From Acuticoccus mangrovi (GTDB taxonomy: Bacteria; Pseudomonadota; Alphaproteobacteria; Rhizobiales; Amorphaceae): a stretch of DNA of 64,000 bases. Below, piece by piece: positions 26,780 to 34,170 of this stretch. The notes beneath the pieces were generated by a model. That model had not been told where the DNA came from. It searched no databases and saw nothing but the letters and a program-made list of their open reading frames with translations. Location of the stretch: the NCBI RefSeq assembly GCF_016411865.1, contig NZ_JAEKJA010000011.1:1-64000 (forward strand), in the 5' to 3' direction. The position numbers and the translations under genes were made by a program. Position 1 is the first letter of the stretch, and every line of letters starts with the position of its first letter.

Positions 26780-28380
26780 TGGAACCCATCATCCTCTTCG
26801 CGCTTGTTTTCTTCTTTCTGCTGACGGGCGTCCCGGTCGCGGTGTCGCTGGGCCTGTCGTCGCTCCTCCTCATCGCCTTCTTCTCCACCGACACCATCTC
26901 CTCGGTGGCGCTGCAGCTCTACACCGCCAGCCAGAACTACACGCTCCTCGCGATCCCCTACTTCATCCTCGCCTCGGCGTTCATGTCGACGGGCGGCGTG
27001 GCCCAGCGCATCATCCGCTTCGCCATCGCCACCATCGGCTCCTTCCGGGGCGGCCTCGCGATGGCCTCGGTGCTCGCCTGCATGCTGTTCGCGGCGCTGT
27101 CGGGCTCCTCGCCCGCGACGGTCGTCGCCATCGGCACCATCGCCATCGCCGGCATGCGGCAGGTGGGCTACTCGAAGGAGTTCGCCTCCGGCATCATCGC
27201 CAACGCCGGCACCCTCGGCATTCTCATCCCGCCGTCGATCGTGATGGTGGTCTACGCCGCCGCGACCGACGTCTCGGTGGGCCGCATGTTCCTCGCCGGC
27301 GTCATCCCCGGCATCGTCGCCGGCCTGATGCTGATGATCACCATCTTCATCATGGCGCGCGTCAAGAACCTGCCGAAGGGCGAGTGGCTCGGCTGGGGCG
27401 AATTCTTGCGCGCCGGCAAGGATGCGGCCTGGGGCCTCTTCCTCATCATCATCATCCTCGGCGGTATCTATGGCGGCGTCTTCACCCCGACCGAGGCGGC
27501 GGCGGTCGCGGCGGTCTACGCCTTCGTCATCGCCCTCTTCGTCTATCGCGACATGGGGCCGCTCAAGGGCAAGCGCTTCCTGCCGGAAGGTGCCTCGCCG
27601 GCGACCCGCACCGGCTTCTTCGCCTGGGTCTACGGCCTCGCCCTCTTCGTGGTCGTGCTGATCGTCACCTATTTCGTCTTCGGCGAAGGCGAGATCGCCG
27701 ACCGGACCATCCTGTCGGCGATCCTCGGCGCCGTGGGCGGGCTCGCCTACCTGCTGCGCCGCCAGGGGGCCGCGGGGGCGCCGGTCGCGCTCGCCGCGGG
27801 TCTTGCCGCCCTCGCGCGCAATCTCGCCCAGTCGCTGCTCTACGCGCCCCTCACCATCGTCCACCATGACACGCGCAAGGTGATGATCGACGCCGCCCGC
27901 ACCACGATCATGCTGATGTTCATCATCGTGAACGCGCTGCTCTTTGCGCACGTGCTCACCTCCGAGCGCATCCCGCAGGCGATCACCGAGTGGATGCTGA
28001 CCGCCGGCTTCGACTGGTTCACCTTCCTCATCGCGGTGAACGTGCTGCTGCTCATCGGCGGCCAGTTCATGGAGCCGTCCGGCCTCCTCCTCATCGTGGC
28101 GCCGGTGGTGTTTCCGATCGCGGTGGAGCTCGGCGTCGACCCGATCCACCTCGGCATCATCATGGTGGTGAACATGGAGATCGGCATGATCACCCCGCCG
28201 ATCGGGCTCAACCTCTTCGTGACCTCCGGCATCACCGGGATGAGCCTCGTGCAGGTGGTGCGCGCCGCCGCGCCCTTCGTGGCGGTGCTCTTCCTGTTCC
28301 TCATCCTCATCACCTACGTGCCGGTGATCTCCACTTTCCTGCCCACCACGCTGATGGGGCCGGAGATCGTCACCCGCTGA
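26779..28380 (+). CDS. dctM: TRAP transporter large permease (DctM family)
   Basis: A 533-residue inner-membrane transporter with about 12 helices. LLTGVPVAVSLGLSSLLLI opens it; SGSSPATVVAIGTIAIAGM and NAGTLGILIPPSIVMVVYA form the first inverted repeat, and GGQFMEPSGLLLIVAPVVFPIA and MITPPIGLNLFVTSGI the second. It is longer than the usual 425-440 residues because of an extra segment (about residues 265-365) with two or three predicted helices before the second repeat. It couples sodium flow to uptake of the DctP ligand. Overlap with dctQ is TAATG. Confidence 0.9.
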   Translation: MEPIILFALVFFFLLTGVPVAVSLGLSSLLLIAFFSTDTISSVALQLYTASQNYTLLAIPYFILASAFMSTGGVAQRIIRFAIATIGSFRGGLAMASVLACMLFAALSGSSPATVVAIGTIAIAGMRQVGYSKEFASGIIANAGTLGILIPPSIVMVVYAAATDVSVGRMFLAGVIPGIVAGLMLMITIFIMARVKNLPKGEWLGWGEFLRAGKDAAWGLFLIIIILGGIYGGVFTPTEAAAVAAVYAFVIALFVYRDMGPLKGKRFLPEGASPATRTGFFAWVYGLALFVVVLIVTYFVFGEGEIADRTILSAILGAVGGLAYLLRRQGAAGAPVALAAGLAALARNLAQSLLYAPLTIVHHDTRKVMIDAARTTIMLMFIIVNALLFAHVLTSERIPQAITEWMLTAGFDWFTFLIAVNVLLLIGGQFMEPSGLLLIVAPVVFPIAVELGVDPIHLGIIMVVNMEIGMITPPIGLNLFVTSGITGMSLVQVVRAAAPFVAVLFLFLILITYVPVISTFLPTTLMGPEIVTR

Positions 28381-28393
28381 GGCTGCCGATACG

Positions 28394-28423
28394 AAAAAGG
28401 CCGGGGCGCGTGCCCCGGCCTTT
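28394..28423. terminator. Bidirectional rho-independent terminator after dctM
   Basis: GGCCGGGGC (28399-28407) pairs with GCCCCGGCC (28412-28420), preceded by AAAAA and followed by TTT, so the stem extends by A-T pairs. It sits between the converging dctM and PRC-barrel genes and can stop transcription from both sides. Confidence 0.8.
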
Positions 28424-28442
28424 CTCTCGCCGCCCGTGAGGA

Positions 28443-29609
28443 TCAGCGCACGATCATCGCTTCGGGCAGCTCCTCGTAGTCATCGTCGTCGACCTCGGGC
28501 ATCGCCTTGATCTCGGCGCGCGTGAGGGTGGTGTTCAGCACCACGTCGTCGCCGGTGATGGTGAAGTCGTCGTAGGGGAAGGCGACGTCGCGGTCGCCGA
28601 TGCCGAGAAAGCCGCCCACCGACACGATCACCACCGGCTTGCCGGATGCCGGGTCGAGCATGACCTCGTCAATCTCGCCGATCTCCTCGCCGGCGCTGTT
28701 GAGGACGTCCTCGCCCTCGAGCTCGTCGACGCGGATCGAGTAGGACACGACGGCGTCCGGCGCCTCGGCGGTGACGCTGTCGGTGGTCGGAGCCGGCGTG
28801 GAGTTCGCCGCGACCATCGTGGAATCGGTCTGCGTGCCCGCGGCCTGCTCGTCCGCATCACCCGCCGCCAGCTCCACCTCCGGCGCCGCATCGTCGACGG
28901 CGACCTTTGGGCTCGCCTGCTCCACGTCGACGTCGAGCTCGGGCTGCTCGACCTGGACGTCGGGCTCGGCGGTCTCGACATCGACCTTGGGCTCGGCCGT
29001 CGCCACCTCGACGCCGGGCTTGCCCGGCTCCACCGTCACGTCGGGATCCGGCTGCGACACCGACACCTTGGCCTCAGGCTGCGACACGGTGACGGTGGGT
29101 TCGGGCTGCGTCACGCTGACCTTGGGTTCCGCCTCGGTCACCGTCACCTCGGGCTTGGGCTGCGACACCGCGACCTGCGGCTCCTCGCTCTTCACCGTCA
29201 CCTCGGGCTCGGGCTGGTTGACGCTCACCTTGGCCGGCGGCTGCGACACGGTCACCTCCGCCGCGGGCTGGGTCACAGTGATGGTGCCCTTGGGCGCATC
29301 CGCCGCGGCACCGCCCACCTCGACCTCGGCGAGCACCAGCTTGCCGTCGCCGTCGGTGTCGGCCGCCTCGTAGTCCGCGGCGAAGCGGGCCTTGGACGCC
29401 TCGTCGAGCGTGATGTTCGCCTCGGTGAGGCAGGCCCGATACTCGTCCATCGTCAGCGTGGAGTCGTGGTCGGCATCGAGATCGGCGAAGGTCTCGCCGG
29501 TCATGTCCGCGATGGCGCACTTTCCGAACTCCGACGGCGTCTGCGCCAGCGCCGGCGTTGCCACGAGAACCGCAGCGAGAGCGCTCCCCATCATCCACTG
29601 GGTCGTCAT
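28443..29609 (-). CDS. Exported EF-hand / nine-residue repeat / PRC-barrel protein (paralogue 1)
   Basis: A 388-residue protein of uncharacterised function. Layout: signal peptide to about residue 22 (LVATPALA); two EF-hand loops, D45-x-D47-x-D49 to E56 and D84-x-D86-x-D88 to E95; fifteen tandem copies of the nine-residue unit V-x-V-x-Q-P-x-P-x (110-244); a Ser/Thr/Ala linker; and a PRC-barrel at about 290-372 (VDELEGEDVLNSAGEEIG, VIVSVGGFLGIGDRDVAFPY). The C-terminus DDDYEELPEAMIVR resembles the ends of the two neighbouring paralogues. GGGGAA lies seven bases before the ATG. Calcium binding is expected from the EF-hands; the repeats may form an extended beta structure. It should act in the periplasm or at the cell surface. 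Confidence 0.85.
   Translation of the reverse strand: MTTQWMMGSALAAVLVATPALAQTPSEFGKCAIADMTGETFADLDADHDSTLTMDEYRACLTEANITLDEASKARFAADYEAADTDGDGKLVLAEVEVGGAAADAPKGTITVTQPAAEVTVSQPPAKVSVNQPEPEVTVKSEEPQVAVSQPKPEVTVTEAEPKVSVTQPEPTVTVSQPEAKVSVSQPDPDVTVEPGKPGVEVATAEPKVDVETAEPDVQVEQPELDVDVEQASPKVAVDDAAPEVELAAGDADEQAAGTQTDSTMVAANSTPAPTTDSVTAEAPDAVVSYSIRVDELEGEDVLNSAGEEIGEIDEVMLDPASGKPVVIVSVGGFLGIGDRDVAFPYDDFTITGDDVVLNTTLTRAEIKAMPEVDDDDYEELPEAMIVR
28878..29282 (-). repeat. Fifteen 27-bp coding repeats (V-x-V-x-Q-P-x-P-x)
   Basis: The coding sequence has a strict 27-base period that gives units such as VTVSQPPAK, VSVNQPEPE, VAVSQPKPE and VSVSQPDPD. The first and third Val are almost invariant; Q-P is often replaced by acidic residues toward the C-terminal end. 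Units differ by several bases, so this is an old repeat, not a recent slippage. Confidence 0.9.
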
Positions 29610-29616
29610 GTGTTGG

Positions 29617-29664
29617 TTCCCCATCATTGATCTACTTGGCGGCATTGCACCGCCCTATGGGGAA
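29617..29664 (-). promoter_or_regulatory. Nested inverted repeats upstream of PRC-barrel paralogue 1
   Basis: TTCCCCAT (29617-29624) and ATGGGGAA (29657-29664) enclose a second stem GGCGG (29638-29642) / CCGCC (29650-29654). On the transcribed strand the inner outer arm overlaps the ribosome site GGGGAA of the gene starting at 29609, so folding could hide it. Leader control is inference. Confidence 0.4.
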
Positions 29665-29783
29665 TCAATTCAAAGACGTGCCGACTGTTCCGTGGTTTTT
29701 CGCACGTTCTTCAGCTCATCCTCCGGGCGAACAACACGGGACCGACCTACGCCTTTACTCCAACGAACGAGACAACCAGATGC

Positions 29784-29817
29784 GAAAGCGGCCGACGATA
29801 GAGTGCCGGCCGCTTTC
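29784..29817 (-). terminator. Hairpin after PRC-barrel paralogue 2
   Basis: GAAAGCGGCCG (29784-29794) and CGGCCGCTTTC (29807-29817) form a perfect 11-bp stem with a 12-base loop, five bases after the stop of the gene starting at 31522. The A-T pairs at the base give a short T stretch, so it can serve as a terminator. Confidence 0.6.
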
Positions 29818-29821
29818 TTGT

Positions 29822-31522
29822 TTATTTCACCATCTCATCGGGGAGCGGCGCGTAGGCGTCTTCCTCGTACTCGGGACGGTTTTCCAGGGCGTCGTCGGTC
29901 TGAGCCGTGGTCAGTGTCGCGGCGTCGTCCGCGATGGAGAACTCCTCGTACGGCACCACGAGCAGCGTCTGATTGAGGCCCAGGAAGCCGCCGACGGCGA
30001 CGACCACCACCGGCGTCTGCGATGCCGGATCGAGCACCACGTCATCGATCTTGCCGAGCTTGTCGCCCTCGGCATTCACCACCGGAAGGCCGGTCAGTGC
30101 GTCACGATCGATCTCCACCGAGGGCGTCGTCTCGACCGCCGCGGGTGTCTCGGCACCGTCCGTGGAGGGGACCGCGGCGAGGGCGTCGGCCGCCTGCTCG
30201 GCGGTCCGGGCCGCCTCGATGGTCGGCGCAGGGGCCGCCGTCTCGGCCTCCCCGGCGGTGACCTCGCCCGTCGGCTCGGCCTCGCCGGTCATCTCTTCCG
30301 CCGTGGCGGCGTCGGGCACCGCCTCCTCGGCCTCGCCCGTCGCGGCCGTCTCGTCGGCGGGCTCGGTGCTGTCCGGCGTCGCCGTGGCCGTCGTGTCCGC
30401 AGCAGGCTCCGCCTCGTCGGCGGGGCTAGCGGCCTCTGCCGTCGCCTCGTCGCCAGCCGCGGCCGGCGACGTCTCGGGGGTGGTCGCGGCCGCGTCCGTC
30501 GCCGGCTCTTCGGCGGGGGCGGCGGCCTCGTTGGCTGTCTCCTCGGCCGGCGCCGCCTCGGGAGCGCTCGTCGTGGCGTCCGTGGTGGGCATCGCCTCTT
30601 CGGCGGGAGCGGCCGTTTCGCTCACCTCCTCGTCGGCGGAGGGCGCGACCTCGGGCGCAGTCGCCGCGGTGTCCGTCGCCGGCTCCGCCTCTTCGGCGGG
30701 AGCGGGAGCAATGGCCTCTTCCTCGCTCGGGGCGGCGGGTGTGTCGCCGGCGCTTGCCGGGGCGGCGTCGGAGGCCGTTTCCGCCTCCGATACGGGGCTG
30801 ATGGGCCCTGTCGGCGTCTCCGTATCCGCGGCCTCGGTCTCCGCCGGCATCGAAGCTTCTGCCGCCGTCTCCTCCGCCGGGGCGGCAGGCTCGGTCGCCT
30901 CGCCCGCGGTCGGCACGTCTGCAGCCGCTTCGTCCGTGGCAGCCTCGCCCGCAGTCGCCTCGTCCGTGGCAGCCTCGTCCGTCACCGCAACAGCGGCCGG
31001 CGCCTGCTCCACCTCGACCTTCGGGTCGGCCTGCTCGACCTCCACGTCGAGCTTGGGCGGGGTGACCTCAACCTGGGGCTCCGGCGAGGCAACGGACACC
31101 CGCGGCGGCTGCGGCTCGACCGTCACCACCGGGTCGGCCGGCACGACCTTCACCGTCGGGTCCGGCTGCGTCACCGACACCTGCGCGTCGGGCTGCTCCA
31201 CCGCCACCTTCGGCTCCGGCTGCTCCACGATCACCTCCGGATCGCGCAGCTCCACCTTCACGTCCGGCTTGGCGGGGGTCACCGTCACGTCCGGCTCGTG
31301 CTGGGTGACGGTCACCACCGGATCGTACTGCCGCACGGTGATCTTGGGAGCGGGCTGCTCGACCGTCACCGTCACCGCAGGCTCGAACACGCGCACCTTG
31401 GCTTCCGGCTGCTGCACGGTCACGTGGGTGCGATCCGGCGCCGCATCCTCGGTCGCCTGCTGGGCCAGCGCCGGCGTCGCCGCCACGAACGCCACCAGCG
31501 CCGTGCGAAGTATGAGGGTCAT
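29822..31522 (-). CDS. Exported nine-residue repeat / acidic low-complexity / PRC-barrel protein (paralogue 2)
   Basis: A 566-residue protein related to its two neighbours. Signal peptide MTLILRTALVAFVAATPALA; then, without any EF-hand, sixteen nine-residue units (residues 34-177: VTVQQPEAK, VTVEQPAPK, VAVEQPDAQ and so on); then about 270 residues almost entirely Ala, Glu, Thr, Pro, Ser and Asp, with recurring AEEA, ATDAA and APE words; then a PRC-barrel from about 460 (ALTGLPVVNAEGDKLGKIDDV, VVAVGGFLGLNQTLLVVPY). The tail EEDAYAPLPDEMVK matches paralogue ends. GAGAG lies about eight bases before the ATG. The acidic tract looks like a flexible spacer, as in surface-anchored proteins. No anchor or sorting motif is visible. 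Confidence 0.84.
   Translation of the reverse strand: MTLILRTALVAFVAATPALAQQATEDAAPDRTHVTVQQPEAKVRVFEPAVTVTVEQPAPKITVRQYDPVVTVTQHEPDVTVTPAKPDVKVELRDPEVIVEQPEPKVAVEQPDAQVSVTQPDPTVKVVPADPVVTVEPQPPRVSVASPEPQVEVTPPKLDVEVEQADPKVEVEQAPAAVAVTDEAATDEATAGEAATDEAAADVPTAGEATEPAAPAEETAAEASMPAETEAADTETPTGPISPVSEAETASDAAPASAGDTPAAPSEEEAIAPAPAEEAEPATDTAATAPEVAPSADEEVSETAAPAEEAMPTTDATTSAPEAAPAEETANEAAAPAEEPATDAAATTPETSPAAAGDEATAEAASPADEAEPAADTTATATPDSTEPADETAATGEAEEAVPDAATAEEMTGEAEPTGEVTAGEAETAAPAPTIEAARTAEQAADALAAVPSTDGAETPAAVETTPSVEIDRDALTGLPVVNAEGDKLGKIDDVVLDPASQTPVVVVAVGGFLGLNQTLLVVPYEEFSIADDAATLTTAQTDDALENRPEYEEDAYAPLPDEMVK
30992..31423 (-). repeat. Sixteen 27-bp coding repeats (V-x-V-x-Q-P-x-P-x)
   Basis: Sixteen units without interruption, each starting V/I-x-V and usually ending P-x. 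Unusual units include VRVFEPAVT, ITVRQYDPV and VKVELRDPE, so this copy is more diverged than the arrays on either side. Confidence 0.88.
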
Positions 31523-31586
31523 GGATATTCTCTCGTCATTCTCGCTGTTCTGAAAGCTGTCCCAGCCGGGCGCTCCGCCACGACGA

Positions 31587-31613
31587 AGAGCCGGAGCATA
31601 GGGCCCCGGCTCT
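31587..31613 (-). terminator. Hairpin after PRC-barrel paralogue 3
   Basis: AGAGCCGG (31587-31594) pairs with CCGGCTCT (31606-31613), 11-base loop, 23 bases after the stop of the gene starting at 32860. No T run; likely a weak terminator that separates paralogues 3 and 2. Confidence 0.45.
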
Positions 31614-31636
31614 CCGCCAGCACTCTGAGCAGAGCT

Positions 31637-32860
31637 TTAGCGCACCACCCGGTCCTCTGGCACCTCGACATAGGCGCTCTCGTCGTAGTCCGTCCGATCC
31701 TCCACCGTCTCCGCGGTGAGGTCGGTGTCGATCATGACGTGGTCGTCGGAGATCGACGCGCTCTCGTAGGGGAACACCACGTCGGTGTCGCCGATCCCCA
31801 GGAAGCCACCGGCCGACACGACGAGGAAGAGCTCGCCGCTCGACTGCTTCATCACGATGTCGGTGATCTTACCGACCTTCTCGCCGGCATCGTTGTAGGC
31901 AACCTCGCCCTCGAGCTCGTCGAACGGCACGCCCATCGCCACCGAGGAGGCCTCCACCGGGACGCCGGCGGCGCCGTCGTCGGTCGCCGTATTGGCCGCC
32001 ATCGCGATGGGCTCGTCGGCGTCGGCGCTCGACGTGGCGGCGGCCTCATCGCTCGCCTGCGGCGCAGCGTCGCTGACGCGCTCGATCACCACCTGCGGCT
32101 CACCCTGCTTCACCACGACGCGGGGCTCCTCGGTCTCGACCTCCACGTCGGCGTCCGCCTTCTCCACCGTCACCACCGGATCGGGCTGCTCAACCGACAC
32201 CTTCGGCTTCACCTGCTCGACGGTCACCTTGGGCTCGGCCTGCGTCACCTCGACCTTGGGGGGCGGCGCGTCGATCGCGACCTGCGGCGCGGGCTGATCC
32301 ACCGACACCGTCGGCTCGCCCTGCTCCACCTCCACGGTCGGCTCCGGCTGACGCACCGACACTTCCGGCTTCTTCTGCGTGACCTCGACCTTCGGCTTCG
32401 GCTGGTTCACCGCCACCTGCGGCTCCGGCTGCTCCACGGCGACCTTCGGATCGCCCTGGGTGACACGCACCTCCGGCGCGGGCTGGTCCACCTTCACGGC
32501 GGCGGGGGCCTCGGCCACCGTCACCTCCGCCGGCTCGGCGGCGTCGGCGGCCTCGGTGCCGGCCGCACCGTCGAGCTCGGCCACCACCAGGCGGTCGTCG
32601 TCGTCGATGTCGAGCCGCTCGAACTCGGCCAGCATCGCTGCGCGCCGGTCGTCCGGAATCTCGTTGGTGGCGAGACACTCCTCGTATTCGGCCAGCGTGA
32701 TCGTTCCGTCGCCGTCGAGATCGATGGTCTTTCGCGCCTCGGCGCGCACCGACCCATCCGGCATGTCGGCCAGCACGCACATCTCCACGTCCTGCGCCAG
32801 CGTGGGGGTCGCGGCCAGCAGAGCAGCCAGCGCGGCACCGCCCAGAATCGTGCGGGTCAT
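31637..32860 (-). CDS. Exported EF-hand / nine-residue repeat / PRC-barrel protein (paralogue 3)
   Basis: A 407-residue protein with the full architecture: signal peptide (LAALLAATPTLA, about residue 22), two EF-hand loops (D47-LDGDG to E58 and D84-IDDDD to E95), sixteen nine-residue units (113-256) plus a partial one, a short linker, and a PRC-barrel from about 310 (VPFDELEGEVAYNDAGEKVGKI, VVSAGGFLGIGDTDVVFPY). The tail is DESAYVEVPEDRVVR. A strong ribosome site GAGAGGG precedes the ATG. It has its own promoter that fits the general-stress EcfG consensus, 65 bases upstream. A calcium-responsive envelope protein made under stress is a reasonable inference, with no known homologue function to rely on. 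Confidence 0.86.
   Translation of the reverse strand: MTRTILGGAALAALLAATPTLAQDVEMCVLADMPDGSVRAEARKTIDLDGDGTITLAEYEECLATNEIPDDRRAAMLAEFERLDIDDDDRLVVAELDGAAGTEAADAAEPAEVTVAEAPAAVKVDQPAPEVRVTQGDPKVAVEQPEPQVAVNQPKPKVEVTQKKPEVSVRQPEPTVEVEQGEPTVSVDQPAPQVAIDAPPPKVEVTQAEPKVTVEQVKPKVSVEQPDPVVTVEKADADVEVETEEPRVVVKQGEPQVVIERVSDAAPQASDEAAATSSADADEPIAMAANTATDDGAAGVPVEASSVAMGVPFDELEGEVAYNDAGEKVGKITDIVMKQSSGELFLVVSAGGFLGIGDTDVVFPYESASISDDHVMIDTDLTAETVEDRTDYDESAYVEVPEDRVVR
32093..32524 (-). repeat. Sixteen 27-bp coding repeats (V-x-V-x-Q-P-x-P-x)
   Basis: Units such as VKVDQPAPE, VAVEQPEPQ, VAVNQPKPK and VSVEQPDPV follow one another without spacers. The most regular of the three arrays; variable positions alternate between acidic and basic residues. 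Confidence 0.9.
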
Positions 32861-32892
32861 TCTTTTCCCTCTCGTCTCGATATTGTCTCGTT

Positions 32893-32914
32893 AGGAAAGG
32901 ACTCCTCCTTTCCT
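32893..32914 (-). promoter_or_regulatory. Leader hairpin upstream of PRC-barrel paralogue 3
   Basis: AGGAAAGGA (32893-32901) and TCCTTTCCT (32906-32914) form a perfect 9-bp stem with a four-base loop. It lies between the putative promoter and the start codon, in the transcribed leader, and may affect mRNA stability or translation. Confidence 0.4.
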
Positions 32915-32926
32915 TCTCCTGAATTC

Positions 32927-32952
32927 AACGACCACTCGGGCGAAACTGTTCC
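32927..32952 (-). promoter_or_regulatory. EcfG-type general-stress promoter for PRC-barrel paralogue 3
   Basis: On the minus strand GGAAC (32952-32948) is followed after 17 bases by CGTT (32930-32927), the consensus spacing and sequence of promoters read by the alphaproteobacterial general-stress sigma factor EcfG. The start codon is 66 bases downstream. One match of this length can arise by chance; context in an intergenic gap supports it. Confidence 0.5.
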
Positions 32953-33156
32953 TGTCATCTGGGCGGCTGACCTTCGAAGATTGACAAAGGTGGCCGATGA
33001 CGATTGCGTTGGCCCCCCAGAGCGCTTGGTCCTCAAGCGCACCCGCGGCGCCCCCGCGCGCCGCGCCATCCGATCGCTCCGACGGGCGTCCATCGCCCGC
33101 CGACAGGCTCGGTCGTCCCGTACGGGCAGCGGCCGCAAACGAGAAGAGGGAGACGC

Positions 33157-34116
33157 ATGAACAAGATTATGCTGGCGCTCGTCGCCGCAGCGGCCATGAC
33201 CGCGACCGGCGCGTCGGCGCAAGACAAGTTCATCACCATCGGCACCGGCGGCGTGACCGGGGTGTACTATCCGACCGGCGGCGCCATCTGCCGCCTGGTC
33301 AATCGCGGCCGCCGCGACCACGGCATCCGCTGCTCGGCCGAGTCCACCGGCGGTTCGGTCTACAACATCAACACCGTGCGGTCCGGCGAGCTCGACTTCG
33401 GCGTGGCCCAGTCCGACTGGCAGTATCACGCCTACCACGGCACCTCGAGCTTCGCCGATCAGGGGCCGTTCGAGAAGGAGCGCGCGGTGTTCTCCGTGCA
33501 CCCCGAGCCGTTCACCCTGCTCGCGAAGTCCGACTCGGGCATCACGTCCTTCGAGGACCTCAAGGGCAAGCGCGTCAACGTGGGCAACCCGGGCTCCGGC
33601 CAGCGCCTGACGATGGAGATCGTCATGGACGCCTTCGGCATCAGCATGGACGACTTCGCCCTCGCCACCGAGCTCAAGGGCTCCGAGATGGCCCAGGCCC
33701 TCTGCGACGGCAAGATCGACGCCATGATCTACACCGTCGGCCACCCTGCCGCCGCGATCCAGGAGGCGGTCAACTCCTGTGACGTCGACCTCATCGACGT
33801 CGACGGCCCGCCGATCGACAAGCTGATCGCCGAGAACCCCTACTACCGCGCCGCCGTCATCCCCGGCGGCATGTACAAGGGCAACGACGAGGACGTGCAC
33901 ACGTTCGGCGTCGGCGCCACCTTCATCACCTCCGCGGACGTGCCGGACGACGTCGTCTACGAGGTCGTGAAGGCCGTGTTCGACAACTTTGAGCAGTTTA
34001 AGCAGCTCCACCCCGCCTTCGCCAATCTGAAGGAGGAGGAGATGATCACCGACGGTCTCAGCGCCCCGCTGCACCCCGGCGCCGAGAAGTACTACAAGGA
34101 GCGCGGCTGGATGTAG
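33157..34116 (+). CDS. TAXI-family TRAP transporter substrate-binding protein
   Basis: A 319-residue periplasmic binding protein. The signal peptide ends GASAQ; the body begins [25 protein letters not shown], the TAXI-family signature. [25 protein letters not shown] and [23 protein letters not shown] continue the fold. Members bind glutamate, 2-oxoglutarate or similar ligands. The ATG at 33157 has GAGGGAG five bases upstream. The fused permease it needs is at 36331. It diverges from PRC-barrel paralogue 3. Confidence 0.92.
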   Translation: MNKIMLALVAAAAMTATGASAQDKFITIGTGGVTGVYYPTGGAICRLVNRGRRDHGIRCSAESTGGSVYNINTVRSGELDFGVAQSDWQYHAYHGTSSFADQGPFEKERAVFSVHPEPFTLLAKSDSGITSFEDLKGKRVNVGNPGSGQRLTMEIVMDAFGISMDDFALATELKGSEMAQALCDGKIDAMIYTVGHPAAAIQEAVNSCDVDLIDVDGPPIDKLIAENPYYRAAVIPGGMYKGNDEDVHTFGVGATFITSADVPDDVVYEVVKAVFDNFEQFKQLHPAFANLKEEEMITDGLSAPLHPGAEKYYKERGWM

Positions 34117-34124
34117 GCCGCTCC

Positions 34125-34148
34125 GCGCCGCTCCTCCGGGAGCGGCGC
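34125..34148 (+). terminator. Intercistronic hairpin after the TAXI binding protein gene
   Basis: GCGCCGCTCC (34125-34134) pairs perfectly with GGAGCGGCGC (34139-34148) around a TCCG tetraloop. It is 8 bases after the stop and just before the racemase gene. It probably limits read-through and stabilises the binding-protein message. Confidence 0.6.
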
Positions 34149-34170
34149 CCCCCGCGACGATGGTTCCTCA

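Noticed and set aside
29687-29691. GGAAC element upstream of PRC-barrel paralogue 1
   Set aside because: The matching -10 sequence CGTT is absent at the right distance, so I do not call an EcfG promoter here.
28878-32524. CRISPR-like regular repeats with 27-base period
   Set aside because: The units are contiguous, without spacers, in frame and coding for a nine-residue protein repeat; copies are imperfect.
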